Source: an uncultured Bacteroidales bacterium (lineage in GTDB: Bacteria; Bacteroidota; Bacteroidia; Bacteroidales; UBA4417). Taken from it: 17,976 bases of DNA. Positions within the stretch are counted from its first letter, which is position 1. The number at the start of each line of letters is the position of its first letter. The DNA lies in the NCBI GenBank assembly GCA_903917425.1, contig CAIXAQ010000381.1, forward strand, positions 1-17,976, given 5' to 3'. Made by a program: the position numbers and the translations under genes. Below are positions 1 to 7,411 of the stretch, piece after piece. The notes under the pieces are model-generated. The model worked only from the letters and a program-made list of their open reading frames with translations. It was not told the origin of the DNA and ran no database searches.

Positions 1-48
1 CGATTTTTTGTTCATATAGGTTGTTTGTGTTTTTTGTTTCAATCCGTG

Positions 49-180
49 CATTGTAGAGACGCGATGCTTCGCGTCTCATTCTTTGAAAGGATTTATTATT
101 TAAATTTCATTGGGGATTATTTCATTTGGTATGTTTTACGTTATTAAATCAGAGACGCGAGGCATCGCGTCTCTACAATG
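49..180. repeat. REPIN-like inverted pair of GAGACGCG palindromes
   Basis: Two imperfect palindromes lie in opposite orientation. The first is at 49-77 and the second at 152-180. Read on opposite strands they match at 28 of 29 positions, including a perfect 16-base outer stretch (cattgtagagacgcga at 49-64). Each arm is itself a hairpin, GAGACGCGA...TCGCGTCTC. The right arm ends one base beyond the stop codon of the RAYT transposase gene at 182. Two inverted REPs around a short spacer next to a RAYT gene is the known layout of a REPIN, the unit RAYT enzymes are thought to mobilise. That this RAYT acts on this repeat is inferred from proximity. Confidence 0.85.
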
Positions 181-181
181 G

Positions 182-880
182 TTATCGCAAACGATCATTC
201 CCCCAATTGGCAGGGTTGTTACGAATATAATCTGCAATTCTTTGGAATTCATCAAAATTCCTGATAATATGCTCATAATAACGTGGTTGCCATCCGAAAA
301 CTATATTATGGTTCAATGCATACATCGTAACTGCTGATTTGAATCCCCTCATTACTGATCCTAAATTTTTGGCTTGTGGTGCAAATTTGTTTTTACCTGG
401 CAATTTAAGGTTTGTTACACCCAATAAATCCATTTCAAATTCAGGGTCAAAATCTGATTTAAATCCTGGAATTGGGTCCGATTCTGAATTTAATTCTATT
501 GAGACGTGAGGCATCGCGTCTCTGTGGGTTGTAACCGGATTTTCGCCCGATCCTTCGATTAATTCATTCTTATTAAATTGATTTTCACCAATTATTAAAA
601 TTGCGTGAAAATGATTTGGCATCACCTGGTGTTCATCCAGGGTCAGATTCATATCCGGCCTAACCTCTGCCGTTTTTAACCATTCTGATTCAACTATCTT
701 ACCGATTTCAGATAATTGTATTTCGAAATGCGCTTTATCAATCAAAGGCTTAGTGATATGTCCGAAAAAATGTTCTCGGTTTTTTGTACATAAGGTTACA
801 AAATACATTCCGCTGGAAGCATAATCCCAATTTCGTAATCGGGCAGATGAAATGCGATATTTTCCCTGAAATCTTTCCAT
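182..880 (-). CDS. REP-associated tyrosine transposase (RAYT, Y1_Tnp family)
   Basis: This is a 232-residue single-strand DNA transposase of the IS200/IS605-like Y1 class that handles REP hairpins. The family pattern is clear: an N-terminal WDYASSGMYFVTLCTKNR block (18-35), the HUH metal motif as PNHFHAIL with His90 and His92, and a C-terminal block WQPRYYEHIIRN...IADYIRNNPANW (197-226). The nucleophilic tyrosine of the family lies in this last block; Tyr218 is my candidate, but Tyr201 or Tyr202 cannot be excluded by eye. The stretch from about 101 to 168 is a variable insert, and residues 118-128 (THRDAMPHVSI) are encoded by a copy of the REP palindrome. The frame is open throughout, so the gene looks intact. 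It stands alone with no IS ends other than the REPs, as expected for a domesticated single-copy RAYT. No promoter consensus was seen. Confidence 0.9.
   Translation of the reverse strand: MERFQGKYRISSARLRNWDYASSGMYFVTLCTKNREHFFGHITKPLIDKAHFEIQLSEIGKIVESEWLKTAEVRPDMNLTLDEHQVMPNHFHAILIIGENQFNKNELIEGSGENPVTTHRDAMPHVSIELNSESDPIPGFKSDFDPEFEMDLLGVTNLKLPGKNKFAPQAKNLGSVMRGFKSAVTMYALNHNIVFGWQPRYYEHIIRNFDEFQRIADYIRNNPANWGNDRLR
501..527 (-). repeat. Third GAGACGCG REP copy, inside the RAYT coding sequence
   Basis: On the minus strand the core reads GAGACGCGATGCCTC followed by ACGTCTC. It differs at one core position (G to A) from the copy at 152-180. It has the same orientation as that copy relative to the gene. 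It is translated in frame as part of the linker between the HUH block and the C-terminal block of the transposase. Confidence 0.85.
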
Positions 881-928
881 TCAATCAGATCATAACGTAT
901 CTATTCAATTTCAAGAAACCAAATTGAT

Positions 929-1681
929 TTAAACTCTTTTCGATGCCTTATGCACCGCATCCGCCATTTCGGAAATCAGGCCGGAATTTTTTTCAAAAGC
1001 AGTTCCGATCACGATGATATCAGCACCTGCAATTGCGGCAGCATTCGCTTGCTCAGGCGTACGCAATCCGCCTCCTGAAATTAGTGGAATCGTTATATTC
1101 TGCTTCACTTGCTCTATCATGGCCAAAGGAACACTGTTTAAGGCGCCACTGCCGGCTTCGAGGTAGAGTAATTTCATTCCCAGCATTTCCCCGGCCATGG
1201 CAGTGCAGATGGCAATATCCAGTTTATCCGAAGGAATGGGCACTGTGTTACTCATATATTGTACAGCAGTTGTTTTTCCGCTGTCAACCAGCATATATCC
1301 GCATGAAATGACTTCGAGTGAACTCTGTTTCAGGTAGGGTGCAGCTATTACATGACGGCCTATCAGCATTTCAGCATTCCTGCCACTGATGAGGGAAAGA
1401 AAAAGTATGGCATCTGCATTCCTGCTCATCTGCATGGTGTTTCCGGGAAATAATATTACCGGGATTTTGCTGTTTGCCTTCAGTGTGATGATGCATTGAT
1501 CCAGTTCGTTGTTTACCAGGAGGCTTCCTCCGACAAAAAAATAATCAACTCCGGCTTTAGCGGCATTTATAGCAATATTTTCCACATCCCCGTTCAGTAA
1601 TTTATCCGGATCTACTAACACGGCAAGCGATTTTTTGCTTTGCCCCGATTGGCTTATAAGTTGCTGATATATGGTCATCAA
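929..1681 (-). CDS. geranylgeranylglyceryl phosphate synthase family protein (PcrB/GGGPS-like)
   Basis: A TIM-barrel prenyltransferase of 250 residues, close to family length. In this family the enzyme joins glycerol-1-phosphate to a polyprenyl diphosphate to make an ether lipid precursor; archaeal and some Bacteroidota members use geranylgeranyl diphosphate, while Bacillus PcrB uses heptaprenyl diphosphate. Visible family blocks are LVDPDK (22-27), VGGSLL (50-55), ILFPGN (76-81), the YLEAGSGA block (173-180), and the phosphate-binding loops SGGGLRTPEQA (202-212) and GADIIVIGTAFE (219-230). The chain length of its substrate cannot be told from the sequence. The start at 1681 (MMT) could equally be the next codon. 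No glycerol-1-phosphate dehydrogenase gene is in the window. A TACATTTG element lies 16 bases upstream, so the gene probably has its own promoter and is not simply the tail of the met genes. Confidence 0.88.
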   Translation of the reverse strand: MMTIYQQLISQSGQSKKSLAVLVDPDKLLNGDVENIAINAAKAGVDYFFVGGSLLVNNELDQCIITLKANSKIPVILFPGNTMQMSRNADAILFLSLISGRNAEMLIGRHVIAAPYLKQSSLEVISCGYMLVDSGKTTAVQYMSNTVPIPSDKLDIAICTAMAGEMLGMKLLYLEAGSGALNSVPLAMIEQVKQNITIPLISGGGLRTPEQANAAAIAGADIIVIGTAFEKNSGLISEMADAVHKASKRV

Positions 1682-1696
1682 ATAAAATTAAAACGC

Positions 1697-1704
1697 AAAT
1701 GTAG
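1697..1704 (-). promoter_or_regulatory. Candidate Bacteroidota -7 element for the GGGPS-like gene
   Basis: The minus strand reads TACATTTG, matching the Bacteroidota housekeeping -7 consensus TAnnTTTG, 16 bases before the start codon. No clear TTTG was found at the -33 position, so the call rests on one half-site. Confidence 0.45.
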
Positions 1705-1883
1705 AAAAAAGCCCCTGATATGCAGTTTTGAGTTTAGAAATAACGAACTGCAAATTTTATAGTACCTAAATGATGTGCGCGATTTGGCGAAATTGGCGAA
1801 CAAAATACAATTTCGCTTGAAATGGCTTTCTTTTGCCTGTAAGTCGTTAAATATCAGGAGAAAACGAATTCGGTAAATAAATG

Positions 1884-2840
1884 CTAAAAAACAGCTTTTG
1901 CGATTTTGCAGATATTATCGGATTTACCCATGGTATAAAAATGCAGAACGGGAACTCCGAATTTAATCAGTTCGCGCGATTGCTCAATAGCCCATTCGAC
2001 ACCAACCTGTCGTACTTGTTGGGTGTCGGTGCATTTTTCAACTGCCAGCACAAGGTCTTCAGGAATGTCGATGGAGAAAGTGCGTGGCAATGTCGAAAGT
2101 TGGGATTTTAGCGAAATGGGCTTTAAACCTGGAATAATAGGAACATTGATCCCGGTTTCGCGGCAGGCTTTCACAAACTCAAAATACTTCGAATTGTCGA
2201 AAAACATTTGTGTAACAATATAATCGGCACCGGCATCTACCTTAGCTTTAAGGTATTGCAGGTCGGTGGCCAGGTTTGGCGATTCAATATGCTTTTCGGG
2301 ATAACCGCCGACACCTATGCAGAAGTTGGTGGGAACCGGATTCAGAATGTCTTCTTCGAGAAAAATTCCCTGGTTCAGCTTAATAACCTGTTTCACCAGG
2401 TCGATGGCATACCTGTGCCCGTCGGGCTCCGGTTTAAATTGTTTTTCGCCACGCAGATTATCGCCCCTGATCAGTAAAATATTGTCAATTCCAAGGAACT
2501 GAAGGTCGATAAGCGCATTCTCTGTTTCTTCCTGGCTGAAACCACCGCAAATTAAATGAGGAACCACATCAATCCCATATTTGAATTTGATGGCGGCAGT
2601 AATGCCGACGGTTCCGGGCCTTTTACGAACGGTTCTTCGTTCGAGCAAGCCATCTTCGCGTTCTTTAAAAATAACTTCTTCGCGGTGGTAGGTAACATCA
2701 ACAAACGAAGGTCCGAATTCGACCAGCGGATCAATGGTTTGGTAGATGGAATTGATATTCTCGCCTTTAAGCGGAGGAAGCAATTCAAAAGTAAAAAGTG
2801 TTTTTCCTTTGCTTTGTGCAATATATTCGGTAACTTTCAT
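1884..2840 (-). CDS. metF: methylenetetrahydrofolate reductase
   Basis: MetF is an FAD-containing cytosolic TIM barrel that reduces 5,10-methylene-THF to 5-methyl-THF, the methyl donor for MetH. With the chosen start it has 318 residues. Key family blocks are FTFELLPP with the catalytic-type Glu19, FVDVTYH (46-52), PHLICGGF (94-101), LLIRGD with Asp127, and the C-terminal LHFYTMGKSD block. The open frame continues upstream to 2882, but the start at 2840 (MKVTEYIAQSKGK) is preferred because Bacteroidota MetF proteins begin there and the extra 14 residues are lysine- and asparagine-rich leader-like sequence. It lies 257 bases downstream of metH on the same strand. No TAnnTTTG element was seen in front of it, so transcription from metH is likely, though a hairpin-forming repeat fills the gap. 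Confidence 0.96.
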   Translation of the reverse strand: MKVTEYIAQSKGKTLFTFELLPPLKGENINSIYQTIDPLVEFGPSFVDVTYHREEVIFKEREDGLLERRTVRKRPGTVGITAAIKFKYGIDVVPHLICGGFSQEETENALIDLQFLGIDNILLIRGDNLRGEKQFKPEPDGHRYAIDLVKQVIKLNQGIFLEEDILNPVPTNFCIGVGGYPEKHIESPNLATDLQYLKAKVDAGADYIVTQMFFDNSKYFEFVKACRETGINVPIIPGLKPISLKSQLSTLPRTFSIDIPEDLVLAVEKCTDTQQVRQVGVEWAIEQSRELIKFGVPVLHFYTMGKSDNICKIAKAVF

Positions 2841-2889
2841 GGGATAGTTCTTCTTGTATGTTTTATTCTGAGTATTGTGCAATCAAAAA

Positions 2890-3092
2890 GGTCGGAAGAC
2901 CGGAGTTGGAAGTCGGAAGACTCTGAAGTCCAGGTTTATTCATAATAGCAAATCTTTAATTACAGCAGTTAGTATTTACGCTTCTATAAATCATTTCAAA
3001 TTCGTCAAAGTCAGCATCATTTTCCCACTTCCCTCTTCCGACTTCTGTCTTCCGATTTCCGACTTCCGTCTTCCGACTTCTGTCTTCCAGTC
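2890..3092. repeat. Inverted pair of TTCCGAC-type simple repeats between metH and metF
   Basis: The left arm (2890-2932) is built from variants of GTCGGAAGA. The right arm (3025-3092) is built from variants of TCTTCCGACTTC. The arms are complementary and could fold into a long imperfect hairpin around a spacer of about 92 bases. The right arm ends 5 bases short of the metH stop codon. The same arm family occurs at 7125-7332 and 9975-10182, but the interior here is not recognisably the same. Confidence 0.85.
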
Positions 3093-3097
3093 TTTTT

Positions 3098-6000
3098 TCA
3101 ATAATTCAGATTAGAAGCCAGCAGCCTTTCGACTTCCTTAACTGTGAGTTTCTTTCGGGAAGCATAATCTTCAACCTGCTCACGGCTGATGCGGCTGATG
3201 GCAAAATATTGTGAATCAGGATTGGCAAAATAATACCCGCTTACAGCAGCAGCCGGATACATGGAGAAATTCTCGGTGAGCGTAATGCCCGTTTTATTGG
3301 CATCGAGCAAACCGAAAATAATACCTTTTTCGCTGTGTTCGGGACATGCCGGGTAACCCGGAGCCGGGCGAATACCTGCATATCCTTCGTGGATTATTTC
3401 TTCAATAGTCAGGTTTTCATCCTTGGCATAACCCCAATATTCCTTGCGGACTTTATCATGAAGCAATTCTGCGAAAGCTTCAGCAAGCCTGTCGGCGAGG
3501 ATTTTAACCATAATGGCATTGTAGTCGTCATTTGCATCTTCATATTCTTTCACCCATTTCTCTATTCCGAGTCCGGCTGTAACGGCAAACAAACCGATAT
3601 AATCTTTGTAGCCGGCTTCTTTAGGCGAAATAAAATCCGCAAGTGACAGGTTTGGAATGCCTGGCTCTTTTTCTTCCTCATTGCGGAGGAAATGAAGCAT
3701 GTTTTTTCCGTTTCCTTCCAGGTTTAACTCAATACTGTCGCCGACTGCATTTGTTTCAAAAAATCCGAAAACGCCATTTGCCTGGACCATTTTTTTGTCA
3801 ATAATCAACTTCAGCATTTCCTGGGCATCGTTGAAAAGTTTCCGTGCTTCAACGCCTTTCAAAGGATCATCGAAAATGGCCGGGTATTTCCCGCTGATTT
3901 TCCAGGCATGGAAAAAGAAAGTCCAGTCGATATATTTACTTATGTCTTCCAACGGATAATTATCAATATGCTTTACGCCTAAAAATGAAGGTTTTACAGG
4001 TTTGAAACTGCTCCAGTCCATCTTGAATTTGTTAGCCCGCGCCTGTTCAAGTGAAACATAGGTGACACCGGCTCTTGTGCTTTCGTGTTTGTGGCGTAAA
4101 GCAGAATATTTTTCGGTAACTGAATCGATGAAAGGTTTTTTACCATCCGCCGAAAGCAGTGCTGCCACGACCCCGGTTGCTCTTGAAGCATCACGAACGT
4201 GAATCACCGGGTTATGATATTCGGGCGCAATCTTTACAGCAGTATGCATTTCGCTGGTAGTGGCGCCGCCAATAAGCAATGGAACAGTAAATCCCCGGCG
4301 CTCCATTTCCGAAGCAACAAATGCCATTTCTTCCAACGATGGTGTGATCAGGCCCGACAAGCCTATTATATCAACATTTTCTTTAATAGCAGCATCCAGG
4401 ATTTTCTCAGCATGAACCATCACACCCAGGTCAATCACCTCATAGTTGTTGCAGCCAAGAACTACTCCAACGATATTTTTACCGATATCGTGAACGTCTC
4501 CTTTAACAGTTGCCATAAGTATTTTTCCGGCTTTGTTGTTTTCGCCTACTATTTTTTCAACTTCGATATAAGGCAACAAAACGGCAACCGCTTTTTTCAT
4601 TACGCGGGCGCTTTTTACCACCTGCGGCAGGAACATTTTGCCGGCACCAAATAAGTCGCCAACCACATTCATTCCAGCCATAAGCGGGCCTTCAATAACT
4701 TCGAGTGCCCGGGCAAAATGCGGCCGGGCTTCTTCCACATCGGTTGCAACATCAGCATCTAATCCATGAACCAAAGCATATGTTAACCGCTCATTAACCG
4801 GGAGTCCACGCCATGCTTTTGCGGCAGCTTCGGTTTTCTCTGTCGCTTTCATTTTTGAGGCGTAACCGATAAGTCTTTCAGTTGAATCAGGCCTGCGGTT
4901 AAAGAGAACATCCTCGATAAGCTCGAGTAAATCCGCAGGAATATCGTCGTAAACCGGCAGGTTGCCGGCATTTACAATTCCCATATCCATACCGGCTTTT
5001 ATAGCATGGTATAGAAAAGCAGAATGCATGGATTCGCGTAAATCATCGTTGCCGCGGAATGAGAATGAAAGGTTACTGATACCGCCGCTTATCCTTGCAT
5101 AAGGCAGATTTTGCTTGATCCATTTAATGGTTTCGATAAAATCAACCGCGTAATTGTTGTGTTCCTCAATGCCGGTAGCAATGGCCAGGATATTCGGATC
5201 GAAAATAATATCTTCGGGTGGTACCCCGATTTCGTCAACAAGAATGTGGTAGGCGCGGGAACAGATTTCTTTGCGGCGTTCGAGTGTACTGGCCTGGCCG
5301 TCTTCGTCAAAAGCCATAACCACCATGGCTGCGCCATAATTCCTTATTTTTCGTGCATGTTCCCTGAAAGCATCTTCGCCTTCCTTCATGCTGATGGAAT
5401 TCACGATGGCTTTGCCTTGCAGGCATTTCAACCCGGCTTCGATTACTTCCCATTTCGAGGAGTCAATCATAATCGGCACTCTCGCAATTTCAGGCTCAGC
5501 CATAAGCAGGTGAAGATACCGCACCATTTCACGTTTGGCATCCAGCAAAGCATCGTCCATATTGATATCCAGCACCTGTGCGCCTGAATCTACCTGCTGA
5601 CGGGCAACAGAAAGGGCCTCATCGTATTTTTCCTCACGGATTAGCCGTGCAAATTTCTTTGAACCCGAAACATTGGTGCGTTCACCGATATTAATAAAGT
5701 TGCTGTTTTCGAAAACCATCAACGGTTCAAGACCACTGAGCCGCAAATATTTTGGTATAGCAGGAATATGACGTGGAGTCGATTGTTCGGCAACTTTGCA
5801 CAATTCCCTGATATGTTCAGGCGTAGTGCCGCAGCATCCGCCAATAATATTAACAGACTTATTTGTAAGGATTGGCTGAATATGATGAGCCATTTGCAGC
5901 GGCGATTCATCGTATTCCCCGAATTGGTTTGGCAAGCCGGCATTAGGATAAGCACTTACGTAAAAGGGCGCTTTCCTCGAAAGTTCTTCAATAAAAGGAT

Positions 6001-6760
6001 TGAGTTGTTCAGCACCAAGAGAACAGTTGAATCCAACGCTCAAAAGATCAATATGTGAAACCGAATTCAGGAAAGCTTCGGTGGTTTGACCAGAAAGCGT
6101 GCGGCCACTGGCATCCGTAATTGTTCCCGAAACCATAACCGGAAGGCGCAGATTTCGTTCGGCAAGTACTTCATTTATAGCATAAAGTGCAGCTTTGGCA
6201 TTCAGTGTGTCGAAAATAGTTTCAACCAGCAGCAAATTTACACCGCCGTCAATTAATCCGCGAACCTGCTCAATATACGATTCCTTGAGCTGGTCATAAC
6301 TTACGGCACGAAATCCCGGATCATTTACATCTGGCGACATGCTGGCTGTTTTGCTGGTAGGACCAACGGCACCGGCAACAAAGCGTGGTTTCTGAGGGTT
6401 TAGAGCGGTAAATTTTTCAGCTTCAGTAACCGCAATCTTAGCAGAAGCCACATTCATTTCATACACAACAGGTTCCAGCTCATAGTCAGCCATGGAAACC
6501 GATGTAGCATTAAAAGTGTTTGTTTCAATAATATCAGCACCAGCCTCAAGATACGCCCGGTGAATTTCGCTGATCACATCCGGCCTGGTAATGGAAAGTA
6601 AATCATTGCATCCTTTCAGATCGATTGGATGAGTGGCAAAACGCGTGCCCCTATAGTCAGAATCAGTAAGTTTATAACGCTGAATCATAGTGCCCATGGC
6701 ACCATCCAGCACTAAAACGCGATTTTCCAATACTTTATATATGTTGTGATGTTTTGTCAT
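3098..6760 (-). CDS. metH: cobalamin-dependent methionine synthase
   Basis: A 1220-residue four-module enzyme, about the length of E. coli MetH, that moves a methyl group from 5-methyl-THF to homocysteine through cobalamin. The homocysteine domain (about 1-325) starts VLVLDGAMGT and keeps the three zinc cysteines, Cys246 in VGFNCSLG and Cys309/Cys310 in IGGCCGTTPEH. The folate domain (about 345-620) contains FINIGERTNVSGS, VLDINMDD and ISGGISNLSFSFRG. The B12 cap and Rossmann domains (about 640-880) carry GDVHDIGKNIVG with the cobalt-ligand His757 and the LSGLITPSL loop. The SAM-dependent reactivation domain follows, with RPAPGYPACPEH at 1131-1142. All domains are present and unbroken. The leader is 112 bases beyond a SAM-I riboswitch, so expression should fall when SAM is abundant. 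It is divergent from ahcY and upstream of metF. Confidence 0.98.
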   Translation of the reverse strand: MTKHHNIYKVLENRVLVLDGAMGTMIQRYKLTDSDYRGTRFATHPIDLKGCNDLLSITRPDVISEIHRAYLEAGADIIETNTFNATSVSMADYELEPVVYEMNVASAKIAVTEAEKFTALNPQKPRFVAGAVGPTSKTASMSPDVNDPGFRAVSYDQLKESYIEQVRGLIDGGVNLLLVETIFDTLNAKAALYAINEVLAERNLRLPVMVSGTITDASGRTLSGQTTEAFLNSVSHIDLLSVGFNCSLGAEQLNPFIEELSRKAPFYVSAYPNAGLPNQFGEYDESPLQMAHHIQPILTNKSVNIIGGCCGTTPEHIRELCKVAEQSTPRHIPAIPKYLRLSGLEPLMVFENSNFINIGERTNVSGSKKFARLIREEKYDEALSVARQQVDSGAQVLDINMDDALLDAKREMVRYLHLLMAEPEIARVPIMIDSSKWEVIEAGLKCLQGKAIVNSISMKEGEDAFREHARKIRNYGAAMVVMAFDEDGQASTLERRKEICSRAYHILVDEIGVPPEDIIFDPNILAIATGIEEHNNYAVDFIETIKWIKQNLPYARISGGISNLSFSFRGNDDLRESMHSAFLYHAIKAGMDMGIVNAGNLPVYDDIPADLLELIEDVLFNRRPDSTERLIGYASKMKATEKTEAAAKAWRGLPVNERLTYALVHGLDADVATDVEEARPHFARALEVIEGPLMAGMNVVGDLFGAGKMFLPQVVKSARVMKKAVAVLLPYIEVEKIVGENNKAGKILMATVKGDVHDIGKNIVGVVLGCNNYEVIDLGVMVHAEKILDAAIKENVDIIGLSGLITPSLEEMAFVASEMERRGFTVPLLIGGATTSEMHTAVKIAPEYHNPVIHVRDASRATGVVAALLSADGKKPFIDSVTEKYSALRHKHESTRAGVTYVSLEQARANKFKMDWSSFKPVKPSFLGVKHIDNYPLEDISKYIDWTFFFHAWKISGKYPAIFDDPLKGVEARKLFNDAQEMLKLIIDKKMVQANGVFGFFETNAVGDSIELNLEGNGKNMLHFLRNEEEKEPGIPNLSLADFISPKEAGYKDYIGLFAVTAGLGIEKWVKEYEDANDDYNAIMVKILADRLAEAFAELLHDKVRKEYWGYAKDENLTIEEIIHEGYAGIRPAPGYPACPEHSEKGIIFGLLDANKTGITLTENFSMYPAAAVSGYYFANPDSQYFAISRISREQVEDYASRKKLTVKEVERLLASNLNY

Positions 6761-6872
6761 ACTATTTAAAATATATTAAGCCATGCAGCATGTATTTAAC
6801 AAAGCTGCAGGACGAAAGTTGTTAACGCAACACAATCAATATCTCCGCAATCCGGGAGCAGGAGTGTGCTTT

Positions 6873-6977
6873 AATTATAATCACCCTTTCGGGTTCAGGT
6901 ATTGGCACCTTACTCACCAAGTGGTGGTGGTTGCCAGAGGTTCACTGAGCCTGTTCTCTCGCCTCTTCTGTATAACT
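6873..6977 (-). promoter_or_regulatory. SAM-I (S-box) riboswitch upstream of metH
   Basis: Read on the minus strand, the aptamer begins with P1 strand AGTTATA (6971-6977) and closes with TATAATT (6873-6879), seven pairs with one G-U. Between them lie the class hallmarks: a CAGAAGAGGCGAGAG 5' side, AACAGGCTCAGTGAACCTC, the invariant GGCAACC, a P3 hairpin CACCA/TGGTG, then AAGGTGCCAATACC and a P4 hairpin ACCC-GAAA-GGGT. The order and spacing match SAM-I. The 112 bases between aptamer and metH ATG hold a 6-bp hairpin (TGCAGC/GCTGCA, 6784-6809) but no hairpin followed by a T-run. Control may therefore be at translation or by a non-canonical terminator; this part is inference. Confidence 0.93.
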
Positions 6978-7010
6978 CAAACCTCCTTTTAATTTGGAAT
7001 ATTTGATTTG

Positions 7011-7018
7011 CAAAGATA
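7011..7018 (-). promoter_or_regulatory. Candidate -7 element for the SAM riboswitch-metH transcript
   Basis: The minus strand reads TATCTTTG, fitting TAnnTTTG, about 34 bases before the aptamer P1. A TTTG lies 22 bases upstream of it, slightly longer than the usual 19-21 spacing. This would start the transcript near 7004. Confidence 0.55.
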
Positions 7019-7124
7019 TAGGAATTTATTGATTTGGATGCAAACGGATTTTAAATGTTTAGGAGTGCTCAGATAATGAGTTAGAAAAATTAGGTTCTGG
7101 TATCAATTTAGTGGTTAAAAATAT

Positions 7125-7332
7125 TGTCGGAAGTTGGAAGACGGGAGTCAGAAGTTCCCCTGACAATTTCTTTGTCCTTTGAAAGTGGAGCTTTTTCGGT
7201 CAATTACTTTTCATCAAGTCGCTTCTCATTTGTAGAGTTACATCTCCGATTATCACTTTCTTCCGTCTTCCGACTTCCGTCTTCCGACCTTCTAAAACCA
7301 ATTCCATCACATTCTTTTTTGAACCAATAAAT
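7125..7332. repeat. 208-bp interspersed repeat, copy A (TTCCGAC-armed)
   Basis: The left arm (7125-7156) holds GTCGGAAGTTGGAAGACGG, and the right arm (7255-7291) holds repeated TCTTCCGACTTCCG. The whole unit aligns with 9975-10182 in the same orientation. Shared interior pieces include TGGAGCTTT, GGTCAATTAC and TCGCTTCTCAT/TCGCTTATCAT. Both copies end in AAAACCAA...GAACCAATA. Copy A keeps better-paired arms than copy B. It sits between the metH control region and the ahcY promoter. No credible coding sequence was seen in it. Confidence 0.8.
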
Positions 7333-7381
7333 TTTAAATTCCATATTGATTTGATCACAAATATCGGATCAAAAAAAATCA

Positions 7382-7389
7382 TACCTTTG
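7382..7389 (+). promoter_or_regulatory. Candidate -7 element for ahcY
   Basis: TACCTTTG fits TAnnTTTG and lies 22 bases before the ATG at 7412. Transcription would begin near 7396, leaving a leader of only about 16 bases. That is too short for a riboswitch, so ahcY appears not to share the SAM sensor of metH. No good -33 match was found at the expected distance. Confidence 0.55.
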
Positions 7390-7411
7390 CAGCCCTTAAA
7401 ATTAAGATGAA

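Noticed and set aside
2840..2882. A 14-residue N-terminal extension of MetF
   Set aside because: The extension is K/N/Y-rich, absent from MetF relatives as I know them, and the ATG at 2840 starts exactly at the conserved MKVTEYI.
7200..7382. A 60-residue minus-strand frame across repeat copy A
   Set aside because: Most of it is translated repeat arm (the TTCCGAC motif), and the homologous copy B does not keep the frame intact.
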